A DNA stretch of 64,000 bases from Flagellimonas pelagia. Its GTDB lineage: Bacteria > Bacteroidota > Bacteroidia > Flavobacteriales > Flavobacteriaceae. A model generated the notes under the pieces. That model ran no database searches. It was not told the origin of the DNA and saw nothing but the letters and a program-made list of their open reading frames with translations. Positions 1 to 8,542 of this stretch are shown piece after piece (the first letter of the stretch is position 1; each line of letters opens with the position of its first letter). Position numbers and translations under genes: made by a program. The stretch is taken from positions 124,001 to 188,000 of the forward strand of contig NZ_QXFI01000033.1 of the NCBI RefSeq assembly GCF_003584135.1. The letters are read 5' to 3'.

Positions 1-31
1 TATCCTTGATATGTTTTTCCAGTTTATCCAT
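1..31 (-). CDS. Start of an unidentified gene downstream of the sigma factor (partial)
   Basis: An ATG begins 11 bases after the stop codon of the sigma factor on the same strand and stays open to the window edge, reading MDKLEKHIKD. A gene directly downstream of an ECF sigma factor in Bacteroidota is often an anti-sigma or membrane protein of the same operon, but ten residues do not allow a family call. The tight spacing is the only support. Confidence 0.45.
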   Translation of the reverse strand, partial: MDKLEKHIKD

Positions 32-42
32 ATCCCTTTCTT

Positions 43-612
43 TTATTTGCCCGATCTTGATTTGGGCGACATTCCCTTTAAAGTCAAATTTTCTTGAAGC
101 ATCTTTCTGGCCTTGAACAGCTGCGATTTTGAAGTTCCTTCCGAAATCTCGAGCATTTCGGCAATTTCTTGGTGCCCATACCCTTCAATGGCATGGAGCA
201 GAAATACAGTCTTGTAGCCCTCTGGTAATGCATCGATCAAATGCTGCACATATTCCACATCCAACAATCCGCCGCCATGGTTGGACTCTCCAAGTTGGGC
301 ATCGAACATCTCATCATCATAGACCACAAATTGCTTTTTTCGGAGGTGGTTGATGCTTTCACGCACCATAATCGTCCTGATCCAACCTTCAAAGCTCCCC
401 AAGTTTTTATAACCCTCCAAGTTTTGGAATACCTTGATGAATCCATTGATCATCACATCCTCAGCAAAATGAAGGTCTTTGATGTACTGCCGGCAAACAC
501 TCAACATTTTTGGAGCATACCGTTCATACAACAACCTTTGGGCCTGTGGATCACCCTTGATCGATTTTTTGATCCATTGGTTTTCGTTGTTATATAAGGA
601 TATAATCTTCAA
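43..612 (-). CDS. ECF-type RNA polymerase sigma factor
   Basis: A 189-residue sigma-70 family protein of the extracytoplasmic-function type. It redirects RNA polymerase to a small set of promoters, usually in response to envelope stress. Region 2 spans about residues 20-90 (with YERYAPKMLSVCR and LGSFEGWIRTIMVRESINHLRK), and region 4 about 125-175 (LPEGYKTVFLLHAIEGYGHQEIA and the recognition helix SEGTSKSQLFKARKML). The start is a TTG at 612. No ATG lies upstream within the transcript predicted from the promoter at 671-643, and the next internal Met is at residue 36, inside region 2. The open reading frame after the stop (1-31) probably belongs to the same operon. The specific stimulus cannot be read from the sequence. 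Confidence 0.93.
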   Translation of the reverse strand: MKIISLYNNENQWIKKSIKGDPQAQRLLYERYAPKMLSVCRQYIKDLHFAEDVMINGFIKVFQNLEGYKNLGSFEGWIRTIMVRESINHLRKKQFVVYDDEMFDAQLGESNHGGGLLDVEYVQHLIDALPEGYKTVFLLHAIEGYGHQEIAEMLEISEGTSKSQLFKARKMLQENLTLKGMSPKSRSGK

Positions 613-635
613 AGTCTGGTTTCAATAGTGTTTCT

Positions 636-671
636 ATTTAGATAGACGGAAAGAAATCAAGCAAAGTTGCC
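636..671 (-). promoter_or_regulatory. Candidate ECF-type (autoregulatory) promoter of the sigma factor gene
   Basis: On the minus strand GGCAACTTT (671-663) is followed about 16 bases later by CGTCTA (648-643). This resembles a -35/-10 pair used by ECF sigma factors and not the housekeeping TAnnTTTG box. A start near 636 would leave a leader of about 24 bases before the TTG codon. ECF genes are commonly self-transcribed, so autoregulation is the natural inference. Confidence 0.5.
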
Positions 672-719
672 TGAAATTTAAAATTTTTTACAAAAAATTG
701 ATTATCAACTAATTAAAAA

Positions 720-1694
720 TCATTTCTTACGATCTACCACATAGTTGACCATCAGGGTAAGGGAGCTTTTGTATTCGGAATCCGGGTAATTGTCCAAAAT
801 GGCCAAAGCTTCATCCTTAAACTCCAACATTTTGGTCACAGCGTATTCCAAACCGCCTTTTTGCTTTACGTAATCAATGACCTCTTTGACCCTTTTCTTG
901 TTCTTATTGTGATTTTTGATGGAATTGATCAACCATTTTTTCTTATCGGGGTCACTTTGGTTGAGGGCATAGATCAAGGGAAGCGTCATTTTCTGTTCCT
1001 TGATATCGATACCCGTGGGTTTACCGATTTTTTCCGCTCCGTAGTCAAAAAGGTCATCCTTGATCTGGAAGGCCATGCCACAGAGCTCGCCAAACTTTCT
1101 AAAGGTTTCCACTTCTTCGGAATCAGGTCTTACCGAACACGCCCCCATACTGCAACAGGCAGCGATCAAAGTGGCTGTTTTTTGTCGGATGATATCATAA
1201 TAGACCTCCTCAGTGATATCCAATAACCTGGCCTTTTCGATTTGGAGCAGTTCACCCTCGCTCATATCCCTAACCGCGTTGGAAATGATATGGAGCAAAT
1301 CGTAGTCCTTGTTCTCCAGCGAGACCAAAAGTCCTTTCGAGAAAAGAAAATCGCCCACCAGAACAGCAATCTTGTTTTTCCATAGCGCATTGATCGAAAA
1401 GAAGCCTCTCCGTTTGTTGCTGTCATCCACCACATCATCATGTACCAAACTGGCCGTGTGGATCAACTCGATGATGGATGCACCGGTATAGGTACGCTCA
1501 TTGACCTCCCCATTGAGCAACTTGGCGGTAAGGAACACGAACATAGGACGCATTTGCTTTCCCTTCCTGTTCACAATATAGTAGGTAATCCTATTGAACA
1601 AGGCCACTTTGGACGACATGGATTTGTGGAATTTCTCCTCAAAAAGTTCCATCTCATGATCAATGGGCTCCCTTATCTGTGAAACTATCTTCAA
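720..1694 (-). CDS. Polyprenyl diphosphate synthase (trans-isoprenyl chain elongation)
   Basis: A 324-residue class I trans-prenyltransferase. It condenses isopentenyl diphosphate onto an allylic diphosphate in the cytoplasm to make the long side chain of menaquinone or a related carrier. Both aspartate-rich motifs are present: HDDVVDDSNKRRG (about residues 90-102, first DDxxD region) and FQIKDDLFDYG (about 208-218, second). KGKQMRPMFVFL near residue 45 is the usual substrate-binding GKxxRP region. The length fits heptaprenyl/octaprenyl synthases. The start codon is TTG at 1694; an ATG 14 codons in is an alternative. Chain length cannot be fixed by eye. It has no tight operon partner; rlmN lies 206 bases upstream. 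Confidence 0.92.
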   Translation of the reverse strand: MKIVSQIREPIDHEMELFEEKFHKSMSSKVALFNRITYYIVNRKGKQMRPMFVFLTAKLLNGEVNERTYTGASIIELIHTASLVHDDVVDDSNKRRGFFSINALWKNKIAVLVGDFLFSKGLLVSLENKDYDLLHIISNAVRDMSEGELLQIEKARLLDITEEVYYDIIRQKTATLIAACCSMGACSVRPDSEEVETFRKFGELCGMAFQIKDDLFDYGAEKIGKPTGIDIKEQKMTLPLIYALNQSDPDKKKWLINSIKNHNKNKKRVKEVIDYVKQKGGLEYAVTKMLEFKDEALAILDNYPDSEYKSSLTLMVNYVVDRKK

Positions 1695-1861
1695 CGGTCT
1701 GGTTTGGCGTTTGGTTTTGAAAGCCTAAAAATAAAGAAAATGAAACAGTATGAAGTAGGAAGTTTTAAGTTTTAAGACAGAGGTCTAAAAGTATCGATGA
1801 TTGGGGTTGATGTTGGGGTAAGGGTGAAGGTGAAAAGGTTAAAAATGAAGGGTTAAAGGCA

Positions 1862-1906
1862 ATGTCAATTGATAATTGTTAATTGACCATTGTACATTGA
1901 TCATTG
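1862..1906 (-). repeat. Low-complexity tract of CAATT/CAATG words
   Basis: About 45 bases are built from near-repeats of a 7-8 base word. On the minus strand they alternate CAATG, TCAATG, TACAATG, TCAATTAACAATT and ATCAATTG. The tract ends inside the rlmN stop region. The rest of the gap 1695-1900 is A/G-rich and holds no gene that I can support. Such word tracts occur between genes in many Bacteroidota; I know of no function. Confidence 0.5.
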
Positions 1907-2941
1907 TTTATTCGCCAATTGTCCACAGGCCGCATCAATGTCCTTTCCCCTTGATCTGCGAACGGTTACCGTAATGCCATTTCTTTCCAAAGTGTTCTGG
2001 TACATGGACACAGCTGCATCGGATGCTTGCTGAAACTCCCCATCATCAATAGGATTGTACTCGATCAAATTGACCTTGGACGGAGCAAATTTGCAAAACT
2101 TGACCAAGGCATCCACGGCTTCTTGGGTATCGTTGATTCCCTTCCACACCACATACTCGTAGGTGATGCGATTTTTGGTCTTGCTGTACCAATATTCCAA
2201 AGCCTCACGTAAATCCTTCAAGGGAAAATTGGCATTGAAGGGCATGATCGATGTCCGAACCTCGTCAATGGCGGAATGCAATGAAACGGCCAATCCAAAC
2301 TTCACCTCTTCATCGGCCATCTTCTTGATCATTTTGGGAACCCCGGAGGTGGATACCGTAATCCGTTTGGGGGACATGCCCAACCCTTCGGGAGAGGTTA
2401 TCATTTCGATGGCCTTCAATACATTATTGTAGTTCATCAAAGGTTCTCCCATGCCCATGAACACAATGTTGCTCAACGGGCGGTCGTGATAGAGTCGGCT
2501 TTCATTGTCAATGGCCACCACCTGATCATAGATCTCATCCGCATTGAGGTTTCGCATCCGTTTCATGCGTGCCGTGGCACAGAACCTACAATCCAAACTA
2601 CATCCCACTTGACTGGAAACACAGGCCGTGGTGCGGGTTTCTGTAGGAATTAAAACGGACTCCACCACCAACCCATCATGCAAACGAACCGCATTTTTGA
2701 TCGTACCATCCGAACTGCGCTGCATCTGATCCACCCGAATGTGATTGATTACAAAATGGTCTTCCAGCATTTGTCGGGTTTCCTTGGAAACATTGGTCAT
2801 CGCATCAAAGGAATGGGCAGACTTTTGCCACAGCCATTCGTAGACTTGGTTACCACGAAAAGCCTTATCACCTTGCTCCACAAAAAAATTGCGGAGTTGG
2901 TCCTTGGTCAGTGCCCGTATGTCCTTTTTTTTGGTTTCCAC
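1901..2941 (-). CDS. rlmN: Dual-specificity RNA methyltransferase RlmN
   Basis: A 346-residue radical-SAM enzyme that methylates C2 of A2503 in 23S rRNA and of A37 in some tRNAs. The radical-SAM cluster motif CxxxCxxC is seen as CSLDCRFC at about residue 118. GMGEPLMNY is the usual SAM-binding GEP segment, and the C-terminal CGQL segment carries the cysteine that forms the methyl-adduct intermediate. The family's N-terminal domain is present (RALTKDQLRNFF, YEWLWQK). The start is a GTG at 2941. A terminator lies just upstream (2959-2995), so it probably has its own promoter and is not read mainly from queA. Confidence 0.96.
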   Translation of the reverse strand: METKKKDIRALTKDQLRNFFVEQGDKAFRGNQVYEWLWQKSAHSFDAMTNVSKETRQMLEDHFVINHIRVDQMQRSSDGTIKNAVRLHDGLVVESVLIPTETRTTACVSSQVGCSLDCRFCATARMKRMRNLNADEIYDQVVAIDNESRLYHDRPLSNIVFMGMGEPLMNYNNVLKAIEMITSPEGLGMSPKRITVSTSGVPKMIKKMADEEVKFGLAVSLHSAIDEVRTSIMPFNANFPLKDLREALEYWYSKTKNRITYEYVVWKGINDTQEAVDALVKFCKFAPSKVNLIEYNPIDDGEFQQASDAAVSMYQNTLERNGITVTVRRSRGKDIDAACGQLANKQ

Positions 2942-2958
2942 ACTTAAAGATAATCAAG

Positions 2959-2995
2959 AAAAAATCCCGCTGGTCCTTAACCGAACGGGATTTTT
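2959..2995 (-). terminator. Intrinsic terminator after queA
   Basis: Arms AAAAATCCCG and CGGGATTTTT with a loop of about 17 bases lie in the gap between the queA stop (3015) and the rlmN start (2941). On the minus strand the 3' arm runs into a T-rich stretch. Confidence 0.75.
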
Positions 2996-3014
2996 AATCG
3001 GTAAAAGAGTTCTA

Positions 3015-4064
3015 TTAAAGAATTAACATGGCATCTCCGTAGGAGTAAAAACGATACCCCTCCAAAATGGCCTGTTTGTATGCTTTTTTGATCAAATCGT
3101 GACCAGCAAAGGCAGATACCATCATCAACAAAGTTGATTTAGGTAAATGGAAATTGGTGATCATACAGTTGGCGATGCTAAAATCGTAAGGAGGAAAAAT
3201 GAACTTGTTGGTCCAACCCTCAAAAGTGTTCAGGGTTTGTTCCGAAGAAACAGCACTTTCCAATCCACGCATCACAGTAGTACCTACGGCACAGACTTTC
3301 TTTTTCTTGGCCTTGGCCTTGTTGACCACTTCCGTGGCCTTCTCATCAATCACCAATTCCTCACTGTCCATTTTGTGCTTGGACAAATCTTCCACTTCCA
3401 CAGGATTGAAAGTACCCAATCCTACGTGCAAGGTCACCTCCGCAAAATCGATTCCCTTGATTTCCAAACGCTTCAACAGATGCTTGGAGAAGTGAAGTCC
3501 TGCCGTTGGGGCAGCCACTGCACCTTCATGCTTTGCATAAATGGTCTGATAACGCTCTTCGTCATCCGGGGTAACATCCCTTTTGATGTACTTAGGAAGT
3601 GGTGTTTCACCCAGTTCCCTTAGTTTTCTTCTAAAGTCGGTATAGGAACCATCATAAAGAAAACGAAGGGTCCTACCTCTTGATGTGGTATTATCGATTA
3701 CCTCTGCCACCAAACTCTCATCATCCCCAAAATACAATTTGTTCCCGATACGGATCTTACGGGCCGGGTCTACCAAAACGTCCCATAGACGTTGCTCTTG
3801 GTTCAGTTCACGCAACAAGAAAACTTCGATACGCGCTCCGGTTTTCTCCTTGTTACCGTACAAACGTGCTGGAAACACTTTGGTATTGTTCAGGACCATT
3901 ACATCCCCTTCATCAAAATAATCGATAAGGTCCTTGAACATTTTATGCTCAATTTTTCCAGAATCCCTGTGGATTACCATTAGTTTGGATTCGTCCCTGT
4001 TTTCAGCAGGATATTCGGCCAATAGCTCCTTAGGCAATTCAAAATTGAAGTTTGATAATTTCAT
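3015..4064 (-). CDS. queA: S-adenosylmethionine:tRNA ribosyltransferase-isomerase
   Basis: A 349-residue QueA that transfers and isomerises the ribosyl moiety of SAM onto preQ1 at tRNA position 34 to give epoxyqueuosine. Recognisable blocks include [23 protein letters not shown] at the N terminus (read here as the LxAxxPxxxRDxSRLMV pattern), [39 protein letters not shown] and [20 protein letters not shown]. The length is normal for the family. It starts at ATG 4064 and lies 87 bases downstream of aroA on the same strand. SAM consumption here is unrelated to the methionine block but uses the same cofactor. Confidence 0.97.
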   Translation of the reverse strand: MKLSNFNFELPKELLAEYPAENRDESKLMVIHRDSGKIEHKMFKDLIDYFDEGDVMVLNNTKVFPARLYGNKEKTGARIEVFLLRELNQEQRLWDVLVDPARKIRIGNKLYFGDDESLVAEVIDNTTSRGRTLRFLYDGSYTDFRRKLRELGETPLPKYIKRDVTPDDEERYQTIYAKHEGAVAAPTAGLHFSKHLLKRLEIKGIDFAEVTLHVGLGTFNPVEVEDLSKHKMDSEELVIDEKATEVVNKAKAKKKKVCAVGTTVMRGLESAVSSEQTLNTFEGWTNKFIFPPYDFSIANCMITNFHLPKSTLLMMVSAFAGHDLIKKAYKQAILEGYRFYSYGDAMLIL

Positions 4065-4151
4065 TTATGCTTTATTTGGATTTTTTAAAAGAGGGGCAAA
4101 TATACAACCTCGCGATAGGGGATGTCAAGTAAATCCGTGATTAAATGAACC

Positions 4152-5408
4152 TTACATTTCCTGGACACCGAATCCAAGGGTTTTAAGGTCTTTCCAGAAA
4201 TCGGGATAGGACTTGGAAACCACTCCAGCATCGTTTACAATCAAATCCGTTCTCATGGCAAGCGGGCCAAAGGCCATGGCCATTCTATGATCATTATAGG
4301 TATCGATGGCGACATCCAAGTTTAAATTGGATGTGGGTTGCAAAGTAAGGCTCTCTGCATCTATATCTACCTTTGCATCAAACTTGGAAAGTTCCGTTTG
4401 CAGTGCAGCCAACCGGTCGGTTTCCTTGATTGGAAGGGTATGAAGCCCTGTTAAATGACAGCCCATGCCCAATCCCAAGCAGGTCACCGCAATGGTCTGC
4501 GCAATGTCAGGGGCATTGGAGAGATCATAGTTGACTTTATTAGGTAGGTTGTCGCTTATCTTTGAAAGGATAATGGTGTTTTCCCCAAATTGTGTTTCCA
4601 TTCCAAAATCCTGATATATTTTGGACAGAACGCTATCGCCTTGCAACGAGTTTTGTTTATAGGATGAAAGTTGAATCTTGGTTCCCACTTCGCACATGGC
4701 TACAATACTGTAAAAATAACTGGCCGAACTCCAATCGGATTCCACCACTAAAGTGGTGTCTTCCACCATACTTTTTGGCTCCACTTTTATCCGGTTTCCT
4801 TCAAAATGGGCCTGCACCCCAATTTGTTCCAAGAGTGCCAATGTCATTTTAATGTAAGGGACGGAGGTAATCTTACCCACTAGTTCCAATTCCAGACCGT
4901 TCTTCAAGCTAGGCGCGATCAATAGCAAAGCAGAAATATATTGACTGCTGATATTGGCAGGAAGGGACACTAGGGATTGCTCCAACTTCTTCCCTATAAT
5001 CTTCAAGGGAGGATAGCCTTCATTTTTTACATATTCAATATCGGCTCCCAAGGCCCGAAGGGCCTCTACCAAAACCTTGATAGGTCTTTCCTGCATTCTG
5101 GATGAACCGGTAAGGACTACTTCTTTACCAGCTTGGGAAGCAAAATAGGCTGTTAAAAAGCGCATGGCGGTACCGGCATGGTGGATATCCACCTCACCGT
5201 TTGACACCAACAATCCTTCTTGCATCACCTCCCCATCATCTGAATTGGAAAGGTTTTCGATCTTAATATTCGGAAAAAGGGCCTGAAGCAATAAAGAGCG
5301 ATTGGTCTCACTTTTGGAGCCCGTAATCTGTATTGCCTTTTGAATGTTTTTATTTGATGGTACGGAAAGCTGAAGTCTCAATTTTATTGGGTTTGAATGG
5401 AACTCCAA
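4152..5408 (-). CDS. aroA: 3-phosphoshikimate 1-carboxyvinyltransferase (EPSP synthase)
   Basis: A 418-residue EPSP synthase that joins PEP and shikimate-3-phosphate in the shikimate pathway. Signature segments are ITGSKSETNRSLLLQAL near residue 28 (substrate lysine/serine), HHAGTAMRFLTAYFA near 76 (the NAGTAxR motif), SSRMQERPI, and LPIKETDRLAALQTEL with DTYNDHRMAMAF in the C-terminal half. The start codon appears to be TTG (5408). An internal TTG is possible and the exact N terminus is uncertain. It sits in a same-strand run with mazG-like, dtd and rsgA, and supplies chorismate precursors to the phe/tyr operon a few kilobases upstream. Confidence 0.95.
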   Translation of the reverse strand: MEFHSNPIKLRLQLSVPSNKNIQKAIQITGSKSETNRSLLLQALFPNIKIENLSNSDDGEVMQEGLLVSNGEVDIHHAGTAMRFLTAYFASQAGKEVVLTGSSRMQERPIKVLVEALRALGADIEYVKNEGYPPLKIIGKKLEQSLVSLPANISSQYISALLLIAPSLKNGLELELVGKITSVPYIKMTLALLEQIGVQAHFEGNRIKVEPKSMVEDTTLVVESDWSSASYFYSIVAMCEVGTKIQLSSYKQNSLQGDSVLSKIYQDFGMETQFGENTIILSKISDNLPNKVNYDLSNAPDIAQTIAVTCLGLGMGCHLTGLHTLPIKETDRLAALQTELSKFDAKVDIDAESLTLQPTSNLNLDVAIDTYNDHRMAMAFGPLAMRTDLIVNDAGVVSKSYPDFWKDLKTLGFGVQEM

Positions 5409-5450
5409 AACTAGAAAAAACAGCCCTAATGTCCCCTTAAGGGGATAACT

Positions 5451-5777
5451 TTATTTGAGCTTTTTGTTATTCTGATGACGGTCGTGGTCCCGCTTGGTCT
5501 TCAAATCCAATTTTTTGTCGAAGGCAGCTTGCAGGTCGATTCCCGTTTGATTGGCCAAACATAGGACCACAAAGACCACATCGGCCAGTTCCTCACCAAG
5601 GTCCTTGGCCTTATCAGATTCTTTTTCACTTTGCTCCCCATACCGTCTGGCAATGATACGGGCCACCTCTCCCACCTCTTCGGTAAGCTGGGCCATATTG
5701 GTGAGTTCGTTAAAATAACGAACCCCATGGTTTTGAATCCATTCATCAACAGCCTTTTGTGCGTTTGCAATATCCAT
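5451..5777 (-). CDS. MazG-like nucleotide pyrophosphohydrolase
   Basis: A 108-residue protein of the all-alpha NTP pyrophosphatase superfamily. The metal-binding pattern is complete: EEVGE in helix 1 (about 30-34) and EELADVVFVV (about 61-70) form the ExxE...ExxD box. Family members hydrolyse (d)NTPs to monophosphates, often as house-cleaning enzymes. The stop codon of dtd overlaps this start (TAATG), which indicates translational coupling. The substrate is unknown. Confidence 0.88.
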   Translation of the reverse strand: MDIANAQKAVDEWIQNHGVRYFNELTNMAQLTEEVGEVARIIARRYGEQSEKESDKAKDLGEELADVVFVVLCLANQTGIDLQAAFDKKLDLKTKRDHDRHQNNKKLK

Positions 5778-6229
5778 TATTCCTTATTTTTTGTATCAAT
5801 GGTGATAGTTACAGGACCATCGTTCAATAATTCCACTTTCATATCGGCACCAAAAATTCCAGTGCCTACTTTTTTGCCAAGATCTTGTTCTATTTTTTCC
5901 ACAAAGCTTTCGTACATGGGAATGGCCACCTCAGGTTTGGACGCTTTGATATATGAGGGTCGATTGCCTTTTTTGGTCAAGGCATGCAGGGTAAATTGAC
6001 TTACCACGATAATGTCTCCCCCAGTATCCAACACAGAACGGTTCATCACCCCGTCATCATCATTAAAAATGCGAAGGTTCACAATTTTTTGGGATAGCCA
6101 ATCGATATCCTCCTTACCATCGGCATCCTCAATGCCCAACAATACCAAAAGGCCGTAGCCAATGGATGAGACCACTTGACCATCAACAGTTACACTTGCC
6201 TTTGAAACTCTTTGAATCACTGTCTTCAT
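5777..6229 (-). CDS. dtd: D-aminoacyl-tRNA deacylase
   Basis: A 150-residue DTD that removes D-amino acids (and glycine from tRNA-Ala) from mischarged tRNA. Two active-site motifs are seen: SQFTLHA at about residue 77 and GPVTITIDT near the C terminus (about 138-146), where Gly-Pro selects chirality. I take the ATG at 6229, which shares its A with the TGA of rsgA (TGATG); a TTG one codon upstream is also possible. Coupling to rsgA and the mazG-like gene suggests one operon of translation and nucleotide quality-control genes. Confidence 0.95.
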   Translation of the reverse strand: MKTVIQRVSKASVTVDGQVVSSIGYGLLVLLGIEDADGKEDIDWLSQKIVNLRIFNDDDGVMNRSVLDTGGDIIVVSQFTLHALTKKGNRPSYIKASKPEVAIPMYESFVEKIEQDLGKKVGTGIFGADMKVELLNDGPVTITIDTKNKE

Positions 6230-7167
6230 CAACGTTCCCTATATGGATTATCTTCCTCTCCCGTCAACATTTGCACATAACTTCTATATCGGCTCCATGC
6301 GATTTCCTCATGCTCCAACGCTTCTTTCACGGCACACTTGGGCTCGTCCAAATGCAGACAATTGTTGAACTTGCATTGTGATTTCAACTCAAAGAACTCC
6401 GGAAAATAATCCCCGATCTCATCTTTTTCCATATCCACAATGCCAAATCCTTTTATCCCAGGAGTATCTATGATACGACCATCGAAAGACAAGTCATACA
6501 TTTCCGCAAAGGTGGTGGTATGCTGCCCTTGAAGGTGCTGTTCGGATATTTCGGCCGTTTTTAACTGCAATCCTGGTTCCAAAGCATTGACCAATGTAGA
6601 CTTTCCAACACCGGAATGCCCCGCAAACATACTGGTCTTGCCCATCATCAATTCCTTAACTTTGTCCACGTTCTTGCCGGTCTTGGCCTCCATTTGAATG
6701 CAGGTATAACCAATATTCGAATAAAGATTGACGAGATAGGCCACCTCTGCCCTCTCTTCCTCAGAATAGGTATCCATCTTATTGAACAACAAGATTACCG
6801 GAATGTCATACGCTTCGGCAGTGACCAAAAAACGGTCGATAAAACTGGTAAAGGTCATGGGGTTGTTCAAGGTGACCAACAAAAATACCTGATCCAGATT
6901 GGAGGCTATGATATGAGTCTGTTTGGACAGTTTTACCGATTTGCGGATGATATAATTCTTTCGTTCACCAATCTCAGAAATAACACCAACCGTTTCATCC
7001 CCAACATTTTCCAATTCAAACGTTACATGATCCCCCACGGCCACGGGATTGGTGCTCTTTATGCCTTGGGTCCGGAACTTTCCCTTGATTCGGCATTCGT
7101 AAAACACACCCTCCGTGGATTTTACCGTATACCAACTACCCGTTGATTTATAAACAGTTCCGTTCAC
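6229..7167 (-). CDS. rsgA: Ribosome small-subunit-dependent GTPase A
   Basis: A 312-residue circularly permuted GTPase that helps mature the 30S subunit. It has an N-terminal OB fold (about 1-75). The GTPase motifs come in permuted order: NKMD (G4, about 125), the P-loop GHSGVGKSTL (G1, about 182-191) and DTPG (G3, about 232). A C-terminal zinc knuckle with C-H-C residues is visible in QCKFNNCLHLDEPKC. The start codon is GTG at 7167, divergent from the secreted-protein gene at 7263. Confidence 0.97.
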   Translation of the reverse strand: MNGTVYKSTGSWYTVKSTEGVFYECRIKGKFRTQGIKSTNPVAVGDHVTFELENVGDETVGVISEIGERKNYIIRKSVKLSKQTHIIASNLDQVFLLVTLNNPMTFTSFIDRFLVTAEAYDIPVILLFNKMDTYSEEERAEVAYLVNLYSNIGYTCIQMEAKTGKNVDKVKELMMGKTSMFAGHSGVGKSTLVNALEPGLQLKTAEISEQHLQGQHTTTFAEMYDLSFDGRIIDTPGIKGFGIVDMEKDEIGDYFPEFFELKSQCKFNNCLHLDEPKCAVKEALEHEEIAWSRYRSYVQMLTGEEDNPYRER

Positions 7168-7220
7168 AATTTGTTCAAATTTTCGTTACAAAGAAACAAT
7201 ATTCCTTCTTTTCCGTCATA

Positions 7221-7228
7221 TATCTTTG
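7221..7228 (+). promoter_or_regulatory. Bacteroidota -7 box for the gene at 7263
   Basis: TATCTTTG matches TAnnTTTG exactly and lies 34 bases upstream of the ATG. I do not see a convincing -33 element. Confidence 0.55.
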
Positions 7229-7262
7229 TTAACAGTTATCAATAATCATTAACTTATTTATT

Positions 7263-7703
7263 ATGAAAAAAATCGTTTTTATCGCAGTGATGACCCTAGC
7301 TGCCGCGTTTGGAGCAAACGCACAAGAGTACAAGGTAATCACCAGCGTGGAATCCATTGTTCCCAACGGTCTTGGTAGATCTAGAATCATCAATGCCCTT
7401 GAAGACAAAGATTATAGGGAATTCACCAGTGTACAGACCGAGGATGACAACACCCGTAACAAATCGGACCGGAGTGAAATCCGTGTCAAGAATTTTGAGG
7501 AAACCAAATTGTTGAACTTCTACAATTTGGGAGGTATCCGTTTCCAGAACATTGCAGCCAATGACGCCATGATCACGTCTATGATCAATGATATGGTTTC
7601 CAACGGATGGGAATTGGTATTTGTGGTAAGCGGTGTTGAGAGTGAAGCTGGTAAAGGTGATGGCCAAGGTATTTTTATTACCCGCTACATTTTTAGAAAA
7701 TAA
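7263..7703 (+). CDS. Secreted protein of unknown function, 146 aa
   Basis: I do not recognise this family. The first 20 residues (MKKIVFIAVMTLAAAFGANA, then Q) form a clear Sec signal peptide with an ANA-Q cleavage site, so the product is periplasmic or surface-exposed. The mature part of about 126 residues alternates beta-type strands with charged loops, for example RSEIRVKNFEE and GIFITRYIFRK. It has no cysteine in the mature region and no lipobox. A TAnnTTTG box lies upstream and a strong terminator follows directly, so it looks monocistronic. Confidence 0.8.
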   Translation: MKKIVFIAVMTLAAAFGANAQEYKVITSVESIVPNGLGRSRIINALEDKDYREFTSVQTEDDNTRNKSDRSEIRVKNFEETKLLNFYNLGGIRFQNIAANDAMITSMINDMVSNGWELVFVVSGVESEAGKGDGQGIFITRYIFRK

Positions 7704-7721
7704 CCTAGAACCAAAAAAAAT

Positions 7722-7758
7722 AAAAGGCCCTTTGGAAAAATCCAAAGGGCCTTTTTGT
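7722..7758 (+). terminator. Intrinsic terminator
   Basis: A 15-bp perfect stem (AAAAGGCCCTTTGGA with its complement) and a 4-base loop is followed by a T run, 18 bases after the stop of the secreted-protein gene. Its GGCCCTTTGG core resembles that of the next terminator at 8493. Confidence 0.92.
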
Positions 7759-7850
7759 TTTCTGCTTTTGGCAAATATATTTTTAAGTAATCCATTTCTT
7801 TCAAAAAATAATGTTAGTTTGACCATCAAATATTAACCAAATCAAATTTT

Positions 7851-8489
7851 ATGAAAAAATTACTTTTATTGTTTTTGCCCATTTCTGTTTTTGCCCAAAC
7901 CAATCTTTATGAAAATCCTGATTTTGACAGGATTGCCCTAGATCATAAAATCATTGCCATGGTCCCCTTTAAAACCCAAGTAAAACTAAGGCCTAAACAG
8001 ATGAAAGAAATGACAGATGAACAATTGGATAGGCTTGAAAGGTCTGAGGGTGAAAGCATTCAAACAGCCATGTACTCTTGGTTTTTAAAACGCAAAAAAA
8101 GAGGAGACATGCAACGCATTGAAATACAAGACCCAAATACCTCCAATGCCATTTTGGGCAAACAGAACATTGACTATAACAACCTTCGGGATTATACCCC
8201 AATGGAACTGGCAGAAATCCTTGGAGTTGACGCCATTATTTCAGGAAATTACGAAACAGATAAACCCATGTCTGAGGGAGCTTCAGTTGCTTTGGGGTTA
8301 CTCATCGGATTTTGGGGAAGTACCAATAATGCCACCGTTAACATGAGTGTTCATAATGCGAAAGATGGCATTCTATTATGGAATTACAACAAAAAAGTCA
8401 GCGGTAGTATTGGAAGTAGTCCTGATGACCTCATTAACAGACTTATGCGAAAAGCTTCACGAAGATTGGCCTATACCAAAGAAAATTAA
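7851..8489 (+). CDS. Secreted protein of unknown function, 212 aa
   Basis: The N terminus MKKLLLLFLPISVFAQ is a short Sec signal peptide with cleavage expected near FA-Q. The mature protein has a mixed fold. ELAEILGVDAIISGNYE (about 123-139) followed by NMSVHNAKDGILLWNYNKKVSGS (about 164-186) is reminiscent of CsgG/TolB-N-like periplasmic domains, in which a VDAxxxG strand precedes a description of complexes. A glycine-rich hydrophobic piece (GASVALGLLIGFWGS) lies between them. This resemblance is by eye only and the function is unknown. It is monocistronic and followed by a bidirectional terminator. Confidence 0.8.
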   Translation: MKKLLLLFLPISVFAQTNLYENPDFDRIALDHKIIAMVPFKTQVKLRPKQMKEMTDEQLDRLERSEGESIQTAMYSWFLKRKKRGDMQRIEIQDPNTSNAILGKQNIDYNNLRDYTPMELAEILGVDAIISGNYETDKPMSEGASVALGLLIGFWGSTNNATVNMSVHNAKDGILLWNYNKKVSGSIGSSPDDLINRLMRKASRRLAYTKEN

Positions 8490-8492
8490 TTT

Positions 8493-8527
8493 AAAAAGGC
8501 CCCTTGGAAAAACCAAGGGGCCTTTTT
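8493..8527 (+). terminator. Bidirectional intrinsic terminator
   Basis: A perfect stem AAAAGGCCCCTTGG / CCAAGGGGCCTTTT with A and T flanks sits between two converging genes (stop at 8489, and stop at 8543 on the minus strand). It can serve both. Confidence 0.92.
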
Positions 8528-8542
8528 TTGTTTCAAAATTCA

